From Clostridiaceae bacterium (lineage in GTDB: Bacteria > Bacillota > Clostridia > Oscillospirales > Acutalibacteraceae), in NCBI GenBank assembly GCA_016303035.1, contig JAEDML010000010.1, positions 1 through 14,255 of the forward strand: DNA of 14,255 bases, in the 5' to 3' direction. Of this stretch, positions 1 through 6,288 are shown in pieces. A program made the translations under genes and the position numbers. Numbering within the stretch: position 1 is the first letter of the stretch; every line of letters begins with the position of its first letter. Below the pieces are notes generated by a model. It had not been told where the DNA came from. It did not search any database and saw nothing but the letters and a program-made list of their open reading frames with translations.

Positions 1-28
1 ATTTGTCGAATAAAAAAATTTAATTCAA

Positions 29-58
29 GTTTATTTGCGTTGCATAACGGTAATAATT
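29..58 (+). promoter_or_regulatory. Putative sigma-F promoter of sigG
   Basis: A GTTTA box at 29-33 is followed, after 15 bases, by GGTAATAATT at 49-58. This fits the Bacillus subtilis sigma-F pattern (GYWTA, about 15 bases, GGnnAnAnTw) at nearly every defined position. Transcription would start near 65, giving a leader of about 20 nt that keeps the SD site. Transcription of sigG by sigma-F in the forespore is established in B. subtilis. Applying it here is an inference from the motif. Confidence 0.6.
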
Positions 59-84
59 CTAATGAGAATTACGGAGGTGCCGTT

Positions 85-849
85 ATGTACAATAACAAGG
101 TTTCAATTTGCGGAGTCGATACATCAAAGCTTCCTGTTTTAAAAGAGGCGGAAAAGGAAAAGCTGCTGCGCGAAGTGAAAAACGGCAGCGACAGCGCGCG
201 TCAGGAACTGATAAACGGAAACCTGCGCTTGGTTTTGAGCGTTATACAGCGCTTTACGGGGCGAGGAGAAAATCTTGACGATTTGTTTCAGGTGGGCTGT
301 ATAGGACTTATGAAGGCAATAGATAATTTTGATATAAGCCAAAATGTAAGATTCAGCACCTACGCGGTTCCTATGATAATAGGGGAGATACGCCGCTATC
401 TTCGCGATAACAACGCCATACGCGTAAGCCGCTCCATAAAGGATACGGCATATAAGGCAATGCAGGCAAAGGAACGCCTTGCGGCAAAAACACAGCGCGA
501 TCCCACCGTTCAGGAAATAGCAAAGGAGCTTGATATACCGACGGAGGATGTTGTAATAGCGCTTGAAAGCGTTGTCAATCCGATTTCGCTTTACGACCCT
601 GTTTACTCCGACGGCGGCGATACAATATATGTCCTAGATCAGGTGGGAGATAATAACGACGACAACAACTGGCTTGACGAAATAGCCTTAAAGGAGGCAA
701 TAAAGGGACTGTCTCCAAGAGAAAAAAATATACTTCAGCTGCGTTTTATGCAGGGCAAAACTCAAATGGAGGTTTCAAAGGAGATAGGAATCTCTCAGGC
801 ACAGGTTTCCCGCCTTGAAAAGGGCGCGCTTGAAAAAATTAAAAATTGA
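85..849 (+). CDS. sigG: RNA polymerase sporulation sigma factor SigG
   Basis: This is the late forespore-specific sigma-70 family factor, which directs core RNA polymerase to spore maturation and germination genes. The 254-residue protein carries the diagnostic SigG N-terminus (ICGVDTSKLPVL, residues 8-19). Region 2 contains DLFQVGCIGLMKAID at 66-80 and a -10 recognition helix ending in EIRRYLRDNNAIRVSRS. Region 3 follows, then a region 4.2 helix-turn-helix at about 224-246 (GKTQMEVSKEIGISQAQVSR). Asn44 aligns with B. subtilis SigG Asn45, which I recall as the residue recognised by the anti-sigma factor Gin/CsfB. I chose the ATG at 85 because GGAGGT (73-78) sits 6 bases upstream. An in-frame codon at 40 has no SD site and would add 15 non-homologous residues. 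In most clostridia sigE lies just upstream, outside this window. Confidence 0.97.
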   Translation: MYNNKVSICGVDTSKLPVLKEAEKEKLLREVKNGSDSARQELINGNLRLVLSVIQRFTGRGENLDDLFQVGCIGLMKAIDNFDISQNVRFSTYAVPMIIGEIRRYLRDNNAIRVSRSIKDTAYKAMQAKERLAAKTQRDPTVQEIAKELDIPTEDVVIALESVVNPISLYDPVYSDGGDTIYVLDQVGDNNDDNNWLDEIALKEAIKGLSPREKNILQLRFMQGKTQMEVSKEIGISQAQVSRLEKGALEKIKN

Positions 850-859
850 GAGTTTTGTG

Positions 860-888
860 TTGAATTATATATATAAAGGTGTTAAAAT
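860..888 (+). promoter_or_regulatory. Putative housekeeping promoter for the SGNH hydrolase gene
   Basis: TTGAAT at 860-865 and TAAAAT at 883-888 are separated by 17 bases, a good sigma-A arrangement. Transcription would start near 895, so the hairpin at 903-934 would lie in the leader. The region is AT-rich, which raises the chance of a random match. Confidence 0.45.
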
Positions 889-902
889 ATCACTGTAAAA
901 AA

Positions 903-945
903 TTGCCGTTTCGTTTTTATCTATGAGACGGCAAAACTGTTTTAA
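903..945 (+). terminator. Hairpin after sigG (terminator or leader element)
   Basis: TTGCCGTTTC (903-912) pairs with GAGACGGCAA (925-934) to give a 10-bp stem with one G-T wobble and a 12-base loop. The following bases, AACTGTTTTAATTCTT, are U-rich but interrupted. The position suits the end of the sigG transcript. A promoter predicted at 860-888 would instead put this hairpin in the leader of the next gene, so an attenuator role is possible. Confidence 0.5.
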
Positions 946-980
946 TTCTTATTTTATAAAAAATGAGTAAAGGTGATATT

Positions 981-1637
981 ATGGAACTGAAAAACAAAAA
1001 AATCAATTTTTTGGGCGACAGTATTACGGAAGGTCACGGCACAACCGGTAAGGAACATATTTTTATGAATGTTATTGCCGAGAATGAGGGGGCGCTATGC
1101 CGCAATTACGGTATAGGCGGTACGCGAATTGCCAGACAGCAAAGCAAAGAATCCGCCGCCCCGTTTGATAATGATTTCTGTGAGAGGTTCCCTGAAATGG
1201 ACAAGGACGCCGATATTGTTGTTGTGTTCGGCGGAACAAACGATTTCGGCCACGGCGACGCCCCTATCGGAAATCCCGAAGACCGTACTCCCGATACATT
1301 CTATGGCGCGCTTCACACCCTTTACAGCGGACTTATAACGATGTATCCCGAATCGGTTATAATGGTTATGACCCCGTTGCATCGCTGTAACGAGGATAAT
1401 CCGCTCGGTGACGGCGGAAAGGGCAGTGAAGTCGGAACCTTAAAAAAGTATGTTGACATTATCCGCGAGGTTGCCGAATTTTATTCCCTGCCGGTGCTTG
1501 ACCTTTTCGCTTCAAGCGGACTTCAGCCAAAGGTTCCCGTAATTCAGGAAAAATATGTACCCGACGGGCTTCACCCGAATGACGCGGGTCACAAAATTAT
1601 TGCAGACAGACTGACTGCTTTTCTTAAGGCTCTCTAA
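981..1637 (+). CDS. SGNH/GDSL-family hydrolase
   Basis: This is a 218-residue esterase/lipase-type hydrolase of the SGNH fold. All signature blocks are present: block I GDSITEG at 12-18 with nucleophile Ser14, a block II glycine in YGIGGTR at 43-49, block III GGTND at 84-88 with oxyanion Asn87, and block V DGLHPND at 195-201 with catalytic Asp195 and His198. There is no signal peptide or membrane segment, so it is probably cytoplasmic; the substrate (an acyl or acetyl ester) cannot be read from sequence. The ATG at 981 is preferred to one at 963 because AAAGGTG (969-975) lies just upstream and the domain begins immediately after it. It appears monocistronic, bracketed by a predicted promoter and a strong terminator. 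Confidence 0.9.
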   Translation: MELKNKKINFLGDSITEGHGTTGKEHIFMNVIAENEGALCRNYGIGGTRIARQQSKESAAPFDNDFCERFPEMDKDADIVVVFGGTNDFGHGDAPIGNPEDRTPDTFYGALHTLYSGLITMYPESVIMVMTPLHRCNEDNPLGDGGKGSEVGTLKKYVDIIREVAEFYSLPVLDLFASSGLQPKVPVIQEKYVPDGLHPNDAGHKIIADRLTAFLKAL

Positions 1638-1645
1638 TACATAAC

Positions 1646-1682
1646 AAAATCAGCGGACGCATAGCACGGCCGCTGATTTTTT
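1646..1682 (+). terminator. Intrinsic terminator after the SGNH hydrolase gene
   Basis: AAAATCAGCGG (1646-1656) pairs perfectly with CCGCTGATTTT (1670-1680), giving an 11-bp stem, a 13-base loop and a terminal T run. It begins 8 bases after the stop codon. The A-rich left arm gives a shorter T tract on the other strand, so it may also stop transcripts from the convergent degV gene. Confidence 0.88.
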
Positions 1683-1683
1683 A

Positions 1684-1770
1684 TATAAAGGGGTATACTA
1701 TCGGTAATTTAAAGATAGACTTAAAGCTACCGCCGATATTCGGGACATCCCATATTCACCCCTGCTATAT
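1684..1770. other. Structured spacer between convergent genes (nested inverted repeats)
   Basis: The gap between the SGNH terminator and the degV stop codon holds nested inverted repeats. An outer pair is AGGGGT (1689-1694) with ACCCCT (1758-1763), flanked by ATATA/TATAT. An inner pair is TATCGG (1699-1704) with CCGATA (1733-1738). A small GGG/CCC hairpin lies at about 1742-1751. Together these could fold as a branched RNA from either strand, for example the 3' end of the degV mRNA. No known RNA family is recognised. Confidence 0.35.
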
Positions 1771-1781
1771 TTTATGCACAA

Positions 1782-2645
1782 TCAGGCAATGGGTGACTTT
1801 CTTATGAAAAGAATTCCCAGGGTGTTTGCCCCGCAGTGGGAGGATATGGTGCTGCCGGCACGGGTTACAAATACCTCTTTAAAGTTCGCGTTATTTTTAA
1901 CCAGCTCTGTAATACTGTCAACAACCTTCGGATCGCAACCGGCGTGGGTAATAAAAACGCGGTCAAGGCAGATATCAGAGCAGTCCGAAATACGCTCCGA
2001 TATGTATTGCTTTAAAACTTCCTCATATTTTCCGCGGTATTTTTTGCAAATACCCATTGCGCCGTTTTTAACCTGAATACAGGGCTTGATTTTAAGCAAA
2101 TTCGCTCCCAGCATCGAAAGTGCGGAGCATCTTCCGCCGCGGTAAAGGTATTCAAGACTGTCGATTACGAAAGAAGCGTCAACGCAGGGAACAAGCTCGC
2201 GTGTTTTTTTCACGATTTCCTCGGCCGCCATTCCGCTTTCCGCCATATCTGCGGCGGCAAGCATAAGCAATCCTCCGCCCGTTGAGAGATTAGCGGTATC
2301 TATAACATAAACATTTTCTTTATCCTGTGAAGCAAGGCAGGCATTATTGTAGGAAGACGACATACTTGCGCTTACCGTAAAATGAATAACGGTTTTGCCT
2401 TCGTCGGTAAATTTATGGAAAAAGTCGTCATAAGCGCCTACATTCGGAGCAGAGGTTTTAGGCGTTTGACTTGTTTTTGAAAAGTATTCATACAAATCGT
2501 CGGGAGTTACATCAACCCCGTCGGTATAAAGCCTGTCTCCGAGGGTTACGCCCAGCGGAATGGTGGAAATATTATAGCGTTCAATCAGCTCGGGGCTTAA
2601 ATCGGTAGTACTGTCGCTTGTGATAACAATATTATTCTGATTCAA
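1782..2645 (-). CDS. DegV family fatty-acid-binding protein
   Basis: DegV/FakB proteins are soluble two-domain proteins that hold one fatty acid, which in Firmicutes such as Staphylococcus is presented to the FakA kinase for phosphorylation. The 287-residue length is normal. Family landmarks are SDSTTDL (10-16), TSQTPKTSAPN (58-68), the ligand-contact region TVSASMSSSYN (90-100), DTANLSTGGG (116-125), YLYRGGRCS (167-175), ITHAG (232-236) and SSHCGANTLGILF (268-280). Translation starts at a TTG codon, supported by GGAGG 7 bases upstream; no ATG lies near. It has its own consensus promoter 79 nt downstream of the citrate synthase stop. No fakA (DAK2-domain) gene is in the window, so a role in exogenous fatty-acid incorporation is an inference from the family. 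Confidence 0.93.
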   Translation of the reverse strand: MNQNNIVITSDSTTDLSPELIERYNISTIPLGVTLGDRLYTDGVDVTPDDLYEYFSKTSQTPKTSAPNVGAYDDFFHKFTDEGKTVIHFTVSASMSSSYNNACLASQDKENVYVIDTANLSTGGGLLMLAAADMAESGMAAEEIVKKTRELVPCVDASFVIDSLEYLYRGGRCSALSMLGANLLKIKPCIQVKNGAMGICKKYRGKYEEVLKQYISERISDCSDICLDRVFITHAGCDPKVVDSITELVKNNANFKEVFVTRAGSTISSHCGANTLGILFIRKSPIA

Positions 2646-2661
2646 AAGAATTCCTCCAAAG

Positions 2662-2677
2662 CAGTTATTTTTAACTG
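2662..2677. promoter_or_regulatory. 16-bp palindrome at the degV transcription start
   Basis: CAGTTATTTTTAACTG is a perfect 6-bp inverted repeat with a 4-base spacer. It lies immediately downstream of the degV -10 box and covers the expected start of transcription. That position suits a repressor operator or a small 5' hairpin. No regulator is identified. Confidence 0.4.
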
Positions 2678-2706
2678 ATTATAACATTTTAATCGTTTAA
2701 TTACAA
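2678..2706 (-). promoter_or_regulatory. Sigma-A promoter of the degV gene
   Basis: On the minus strand, TTGTAA (2706-2701) and TATAAT (2683-2678) are separated by exactly 17 bases. The -10 matches the consensus perfectly, and a strong SD and TTG start lie downstream. This argues that degV is transcribed independently of citrate synthase, although read-through is possible because no terminator is visible in the 79-nt gap. Confidence 0.75.
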
Positions 2707-2724
2707 CTGTTTATTATAAGGAAG

Positions 2725-4107
2725 TTATCTTTCGTTTATCGGAATATACTCTCTTCTTGGCTGAACGTTCATATATGCAGGGCGTATAATTTTACCCGAA
2801 TTTACAATTTCCTCAATGCGGTGGGCGCTCCAGCCGGCGATTCGCGCTATCGCGAATATCGGTGTATAAAGCTCATGCGGAAGACCCAGCATATCGTAAA
2901 CAAATCCGCTGTAAAAATCTATATTGGCGCTGACCCCCTTGTACATCTTGCGCTCGTCCGCAATAACGCGCGGAGCCACCGACTCAACAAGCGAATAGAG
3001 CTTATATTCTTTGTCAAGTCCCTTTTCTTCCGAAAGGCTCTTTACAAATGACCTGAATACCGTGGCTCTCGGGTCGGAAACCGAATATACCGCGTGACCT
3101 ATTCCGTAGATAAGACCTGCGCGGTCAAATACTTCCTTGTGAAGAATCTTTTTAAGATATTCGGCTACCTCGTCTTCGTCCTCCCAATCCTTAACATTTT
3201 CCTTAATGTTGTCAAACATGGCGCAAACCTTTATGTTGGCGCCTCCGTGTTTAGGTCCTTTCAGCGAGCCAAGCGCCGCGGCTATGGCGGAATATGTGTC
3301 GGTGCCCGAAGACGAAACCACATGTGTTGTAAAGGTAGAGTTGTTTCCTCCGCCGTGCTCGGCGTGGAGTACAAGCGCCAAATCAAGAATCTTTGCTTCG
3401 AGAGGGGTATATTTACTGTCAATTCTCAGCATATGAAGAATGTTCTCTGCCGTTGAAAGCTTCGGGTCGGGCTCGTGAATGAAGAAACTGCTGTTGCCCT
3501 TAATGTAATAGCTGTAGGAATGATAGCCGTATACCGCAAGCAGCGGGAACATGGCAATAAGCTGAAGACACTGGCGCAGTACGTTTGCTACGCTTATATC
3601 GTCCGGATTATTGTCGTAGGAATAAAGCGTAAGCACGCTTCTTGCAAGCGAGTTCATCATATCGGTCGACGGAGCCTTCATAATTATATCGCGCACAAAG
3701 GATTCGGGCAGAGAGCGATAGCCGGCAAGTGTGGACTTAAAAGTATCAAGCTGAGATTTATTCGGAAGCTCGCCGAAAAGCAGCAGATAGATTGTTTCTT
3801 CAAAGCCGAAACGGTTATCGCGTACAAAGCCGGCAACCAGATTTTCAACATCATAGCCTCTGTAATAAAGCTTTCCGGGGCAGGGAACCGTTTCACCGTT
3901 TACCTTCTTTTTGGAAACGATTTCCGAAATTTCGGTAAGACCTGTTAAAACGCCGTTTCCGTTAAGGTCGCGCAGACCGCGGTTAACCTTGTGCTCAACA
4001 TATAATTCGGGCTTTATTTTGCAGTCGTTTATGCATAGATCGGCGTATTCTCTTATTATCGGGGTTATTTCCGAATAATCCTTATCGTTTTTACCGTTCA
4101 AATTCAT
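2725..4107 (-). CDS. gltA: Citrate synthase (citrate/2-methylcitrate synthase family)
   Basis: The enzyme condenses oxaloacetate with acetyl-CoA to citrate. The 460-residue protein carries the three catalytic residues: His287 in GPKHGGAN, His338 in GIGHAVYSVSDPR and Asp397 in SANIDFYSG. It also has the HAEHGGGNNSTFTTHVVSS region at 248-266 and the C-terminal RIAGWSAHRIEE and RPAY motifs. It is longer than the compact type of about 370-380 residues, with roughly 40 extra N-terminal residues as in other clostridial enzymes. The ATG at 4107 has a modest SD (GTAGG). In a fermentative clostridium the usual role is 2-oxoglutarate and glutamate synthesis rather than a full TCA cycle; no aconitase or isocitrate dehydrogenase gene is adjacent. 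A 2-methylcitrate synthase cannot be excluded, but no prp genes are present. A perfect dyad lies 22 bases upstream of its start. Confidence 0.95.
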   Translation of the reverse strand: MNLNGKNDKDYSEITPIIREYADLCINDCKIKPELYVEHKVNRGLRDLNGNGVLTGLTEISEIVSKKKVNGETVPCPGKLYYRGYDVENLVAGFVRDNRFGFEETIYLLLFGELPNKSQLDTFKSTLAGYRSLPESFVRDIIMKAPSTDMMNSLARSVLTLYSYDNNPDDISVANVLRQCLQLIAMFPLLAVYGYHSYSYYIKGNSSFFIHEPDPKLSTAENILHMLRIDSKYTPLEAKILDLALVLHAEHGGGNNSTFTTHVVSSSGTDTYSAIAAALGSLKGPKHGGANIKVCAMFDNIKENVKDWEDEDEVAEYLKKILHKEVFDRAGLIYGIGHAVYSVSDPRATVFRSFVKSLSEEKGLDKEYKLYSLVESVAPRVIADERKMYKGVSANIDFYSGFVYDMLGLPHELYTPIFAIARIAGWSAHRIEEIVNSGKIIRPAYMNVQPRREYIPINER

Positions 4108-4129
4108 ATTTTACCTACTTTCAATAACC

Positions 4130-4154
4130 GTAATATAATACATTATTATATTAC
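4130..4154. promoter_or_regulatory. 25-bp perfect dyad upstream of citrate synthase
   Basis: GTAATATAAT (4130-4139) and ATTATATTAC (4145-4154) form a perfect 10-bp inverted repeat with a 5-base spacer, 22 bases upstream of the citrate synthase ATG. The core reads ATAA (4135-4138), 7 bases, TTAT (4146-4149), which matches the dyad reported for the citrate-responsive regulator CcpC of Bacillus and Listeria. It is very AT-rich, so the match may be coincidental. I could not find a convincing -35/-10 pair for citrate synthase around it. Confidence 0.4.
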
Positions 4155-4227
4155 CATAAATCAGTAAAAAGATTTTTAACACCGTGTAAATATTTTCCTT
4201 ATGCCTATTTGCCGTATTATGTTTTTC

Positions 4228-4256
4228 TTGTAATTAAAGGGATAATGTTATATAAT
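4228..4256 (+). promoter_or_regulatory. Sigma-A promoter of the M50-scpAB operon
   Basis: TTGTAA at 4228-4233 and TATAAT at 4251-4256 are 17 bases apart, a near-consensus pair. The expected start of transcription is near 4263. That leaves a leader of about 17 nt before the TTG at 4280 and argues against an upstream TTG at 4265. I see no other promoter of this quality before 9569, so it may drive the whole run of eight genes. Confidence 0.75.
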
Positions 4257-4279
4257 AAGATAGATTGGAGTGGTATATC

Positions 4280-4960
4280 TTGTTAAACAGATTGTTGAGC
4301 GGAAACCTTACTTTAGGCGGTGCTATAGCTTATATACTGTCTTCGCTTATCGTAATTTTTCTTACTTTGCCTATACACGAATACGCGCACGGCTTTGCCG
4401 CTACCAAGCTCGGGGATCCCACTCCGCGCTATCAGGGTCGTATGTCGCTTAATCCGTTTGCACATATAGATTATCTGGGAGCCGCATGTATACTGCTTTT
4501 CGGCTTCGGCTGGGCAAAGCCTGTTCAGATAAATTCAAATAATTTCAGGAACCCCAAGCGCGATATGGCTATTACCGCTATGGCAGGTCCCCTTTCAAAC
4601 CTTATTGTTGCGCTTGCGGCGCTGCTGCTCGGAAATATTGTAAATCTTGTTTACAGCACGGTATTATCCGTCTCGTTTTTTGCATATGTATATCTTTTCT
4701 TCTTTTATATTGCACAGATAAATATTTATCTTGCCGTATTCAACCTAATACCTATACCTCCGCTTGACGGTTCAAGGCTTTTGTCTGCTTTACTGCCGTA
4801 CAAGCAGTATTATGCGCTTATGCGTTACGAGAGATATATTTTTCTCGGACTTTTGGCGCTTTTGTGGATAGGTGTGCTTGATGTGCCGCTTAATTTTCTT
4901 TCGGGCGCGGTTATGAAGGCGCTGAGCTTTTTGGCGGACTTGCCGTTCAGATTATTTTAA
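4280..4960 (+). CDS. Site-2 protease (M50) family intramembrane zinc metalloprotease
   Basis: This is a short, membrane-embedded M50 peptidase of the YwhC/site-2 protease type. The zinc site HEYAH lies at 33-37 in the second hydrophobic segment, followed by GFAATKLGDPTPRYQGRMSLNPF. The third ligand motif is NLIPIPPLDG at 155-164 with Asp163. About five hydrophobic segments are visible (near 12-31, 64-80, 97-120, 126-149 and 186-204), and there is no PDZ domain. The TTG at 4280 is preferred because GGAG at 4267-4270 lies 9 bases upstream, giving 226 residues; a TTG at 4265 would place the start almost on the predicted transcription start. The gene precedes scpA by 14 bases. The substrate is unknown. 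It is not SpoIVFB, which has a different architecture and context. Confidence 0.9.
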   Translation: MLNRLLSGNLTLGGAIAYILSSLIVIFLTLPIHEYAHGFAATKLGDPTPRYQGRMSLNPFAHIDYLGAACILLFGFGWAKPVQINSNNFRNPKRDMAITAMAGPLSNLIVALAALLLGNIVNLVYSTVLSVSFFAYVYLFFFYIAQINIYLAVFNLIPIPPLDGSRLLSALLPYKQYYALMRYERYIFLGLLALLWIGVLDVPLNFLSGAVMKALSFLADLPFRLF

Positions 4961-4974
4961 CAGGATGTGCTTAA

Positions 4975-5694
4975 ATGGAAAACGCTATCTCCTATAAGCT
5001 TGAAAGCTTTGAGGGACCTCTCGATTTACTGCTTCAGCTTATAGCGCGCAATAAGCTGAATATATATGATATACCTCTTACCGAGCTTATAGACCAGTAT
5101 TTGGAGCAGATAAGCAAATTCAAAGAGGAAGAAATGGATATTGCCAGCGAATTTCTCGAAATGGCGGCAAGACTTATCTATATAAAAACGGTAAGTTTGC
5201 TCCCCAAGCATGAGGAAGTCGCGGTTTTAAAGCAGGAGCTAACAGGTGAGCTTTTGGAGTATCAGGTCTGCCAGCAGATGGCGGCTTTACTCGGAACTAT
5301 GACGGGTGGGTTCGACCGTTTTGTACGCCGTCCCGCTGAAGTTGATTTTGATAAGACCTATGAGCTTAAGCATCCGCCCGAAACGGTATATCTTTCGTAT
5401 ATCGCGGCGGTGGGCAGGGGACAGCGCAGGCTTCCGCCCTCGTCAGAGCCTTTTACCAAAATTGTCGCAAAGAAAATCGTATCGGTTTCAACAAGAATTG
5501 TTTTTGTAATGCGAAAGCTATGGAAGGGCGGTTCTAGGAAACTCAGCTCACTCTACACAACCGCGCACAGCCGTTCCGAGCTTGTAGCTACGTTTCTTGC
5601 GGTGCTTGAGCTTTGTAAGGCAAACCGAGTGTCCGTTGAGGGCGATTCCGACGACGCGGAGATTAAATTGATTAAGGGGCATAAAAACAGATGA
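4975..5694 (+). CDS. scpA: Segregation and condensation protein A
   Basis: ScpA is the kleisin subunit of the SMC-ScpAB condensin complex, which bridges the SMC ATPase heads and compacts and segregates the chromosome. The 239-residue length is typical. The N-terminal kleisin motif YKLESFEGPLDLLLQLI (7-23) and NIYDIPLTELIDQYLEQI (29-46) are unmistakable. They are followed by the conserved helix region FLEMAARLIYIKT and a C-terminal winged-helix segment (RSELVATFLAVLELCK) that would contact the SMC head. AGGA at 4962-4965 serves the ATG. The stop codon overlaps the start of scpB by 4 bases (ATGA), indicating translational coupling of the two subunits. No smc gene is in the window, as expected. 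Confidence 0.97.
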   Translation: MENAISYKLESFEGPLDLLLQLIARNKLNIYDIPLTELIDQYLEQISKFKEEEMDIASEFLEMAARLIYIKTVSLLPKHEEVAVLKQELTGELLEYQVCQQMAALLGTMTGGFDRFVRRPAEVDFDKTYELKHPPETVYLSYIAAVGRGQRRLPPSSEPFTKIVAKKIVSVSTRIVFVMRKLWKGGSRKLSSLYTTAHSRSELVATFLAVLELCKANRVSVEGDSDDAEIKLIKGHKNR

Positions 5695-6248
5695 AAATGC
5701 AGGAACTTATACCGGCGATGGAGGCGGTGCTTTTTTCAAGCGGCGACCCTATAAGTCTCGACCGCCTGACCCAAATATTTGAAGAAACGCCGGAAAAAAT
5801 AGAAAAGGCGGCAGCTTCGATATCGGAAAGACTTTGCGGAAGCGGTATTGAAATTATACGCCTTGAAAACACCTATCAGCTGTCAACGCGCGGTGAATAT
5901 GCTGATTATATTAAAAAAGCCTTTGACATACGCCGCCGTACGCCGCTTTCTCCGGCTTCGCTTGAGGTGCTGGCTGTCGTTGCCTATAATCAGCCGGTCA
6001 CCAAGGCGTTTATTGAGCAGGTTCGCGGTGTGGATTGCTCCGGCGTAGTTTCCACCCTTGTTGAAAAGGGGCTTATTGAGGAACGGGGAAGACTTGAGCT
6101 GCCCGGAAAACCCTTGCTTTACGGAACTACCAAGAATTTTCTTCGCTGTTTCGGTATAAGCGATTTAAGCGAGCTTCCGCCTTTGCCTAAGTCAGAACCC
6201 GAAATCAACGATGTCGGCGAGCAGTTAACGCTCGGAAATACCGAATAA
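5691..6248 (+). CDS. scpB: Segregation and condensation protein B
   Basis: ScpB forms a dimer of tandem winged-helix domains that binds ScpA within the SMC condensin complex. The 185-residue protein has the N-terminal signature AMEAVLFSSGDPIS (9-22). The highly conserved second-domain region is LEVLAVVAYNQPVTKAFIEQ followed by VRGVDCSGVVSTLVEKGLIEE, then GRLELPGKPLLYGTT and the typical ending FGISDLSELPPLP. The ATG at 5691 overlaps the scpA stop (ATGA); a second ATG two codons later is an equally good coupled start. About 40 bases separate it from the next gene, and these contain a second copy of the 10-bp sequence that ends scpB (TACCGAATAA at 6239-6248 and 6261-6270). Confidence 0.97.
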   Translation: MKMQELIPAMEAVLFSSGDPISLDRLTQIFEETPEKIEKAAASISERLCGSGIEIIRLENTYQLSTRGEYADYIKKAFDIRRRTPLSPASLEVLAVVAYNQPVTKAFIEQVRGVDCSGVVSTLVEKGLIEERGRLELPGKPLLYGTTKNFLRCFGISDLSELPPLPKSEPEINDVGEQLTLGNTE

Positions 6249-6288
6249 AAACCGAAAATTTACCGAATAATAAAGTGGGTGAGTGCCT

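Noticed and set aside
54..71. TAATTCT-4-AGAATTA hairpin just before the sigG SD
   Set aside because: It would start upstream of the predicted sigma-F transcription start (near 65), so it would not form in that transcript. It is short and AT-only apart from two G-C pairs. It matters only if sigG is read through from upstream.
1774..2076. Plus-strand open frame opposite the end of degV
   Set aside because: It is mostly the complement of degV, with no SD and no family resemblance.
3475..3948. 157-codon open frame on the plus strand opposite citrate synthase, with other frames at 2821-3456
   Set aside because: These lie fully antisense to a citrate synthase gene with all catalytic residues and show no protein family features.
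4265..4279. TTG at 4265 as the start of the M50 protease gene
   Set aside because: It has no SD and nearly coincides with the predicted transcription start. The TTG at 4280 has GGAG at a suitable distance.
6239..6270. 10-bp direct repeat TACCGAATAA at the end of scpB
   Set aside because: There are two short copies only, one overlapping the stop codon. It is probably a small local duplication without function.
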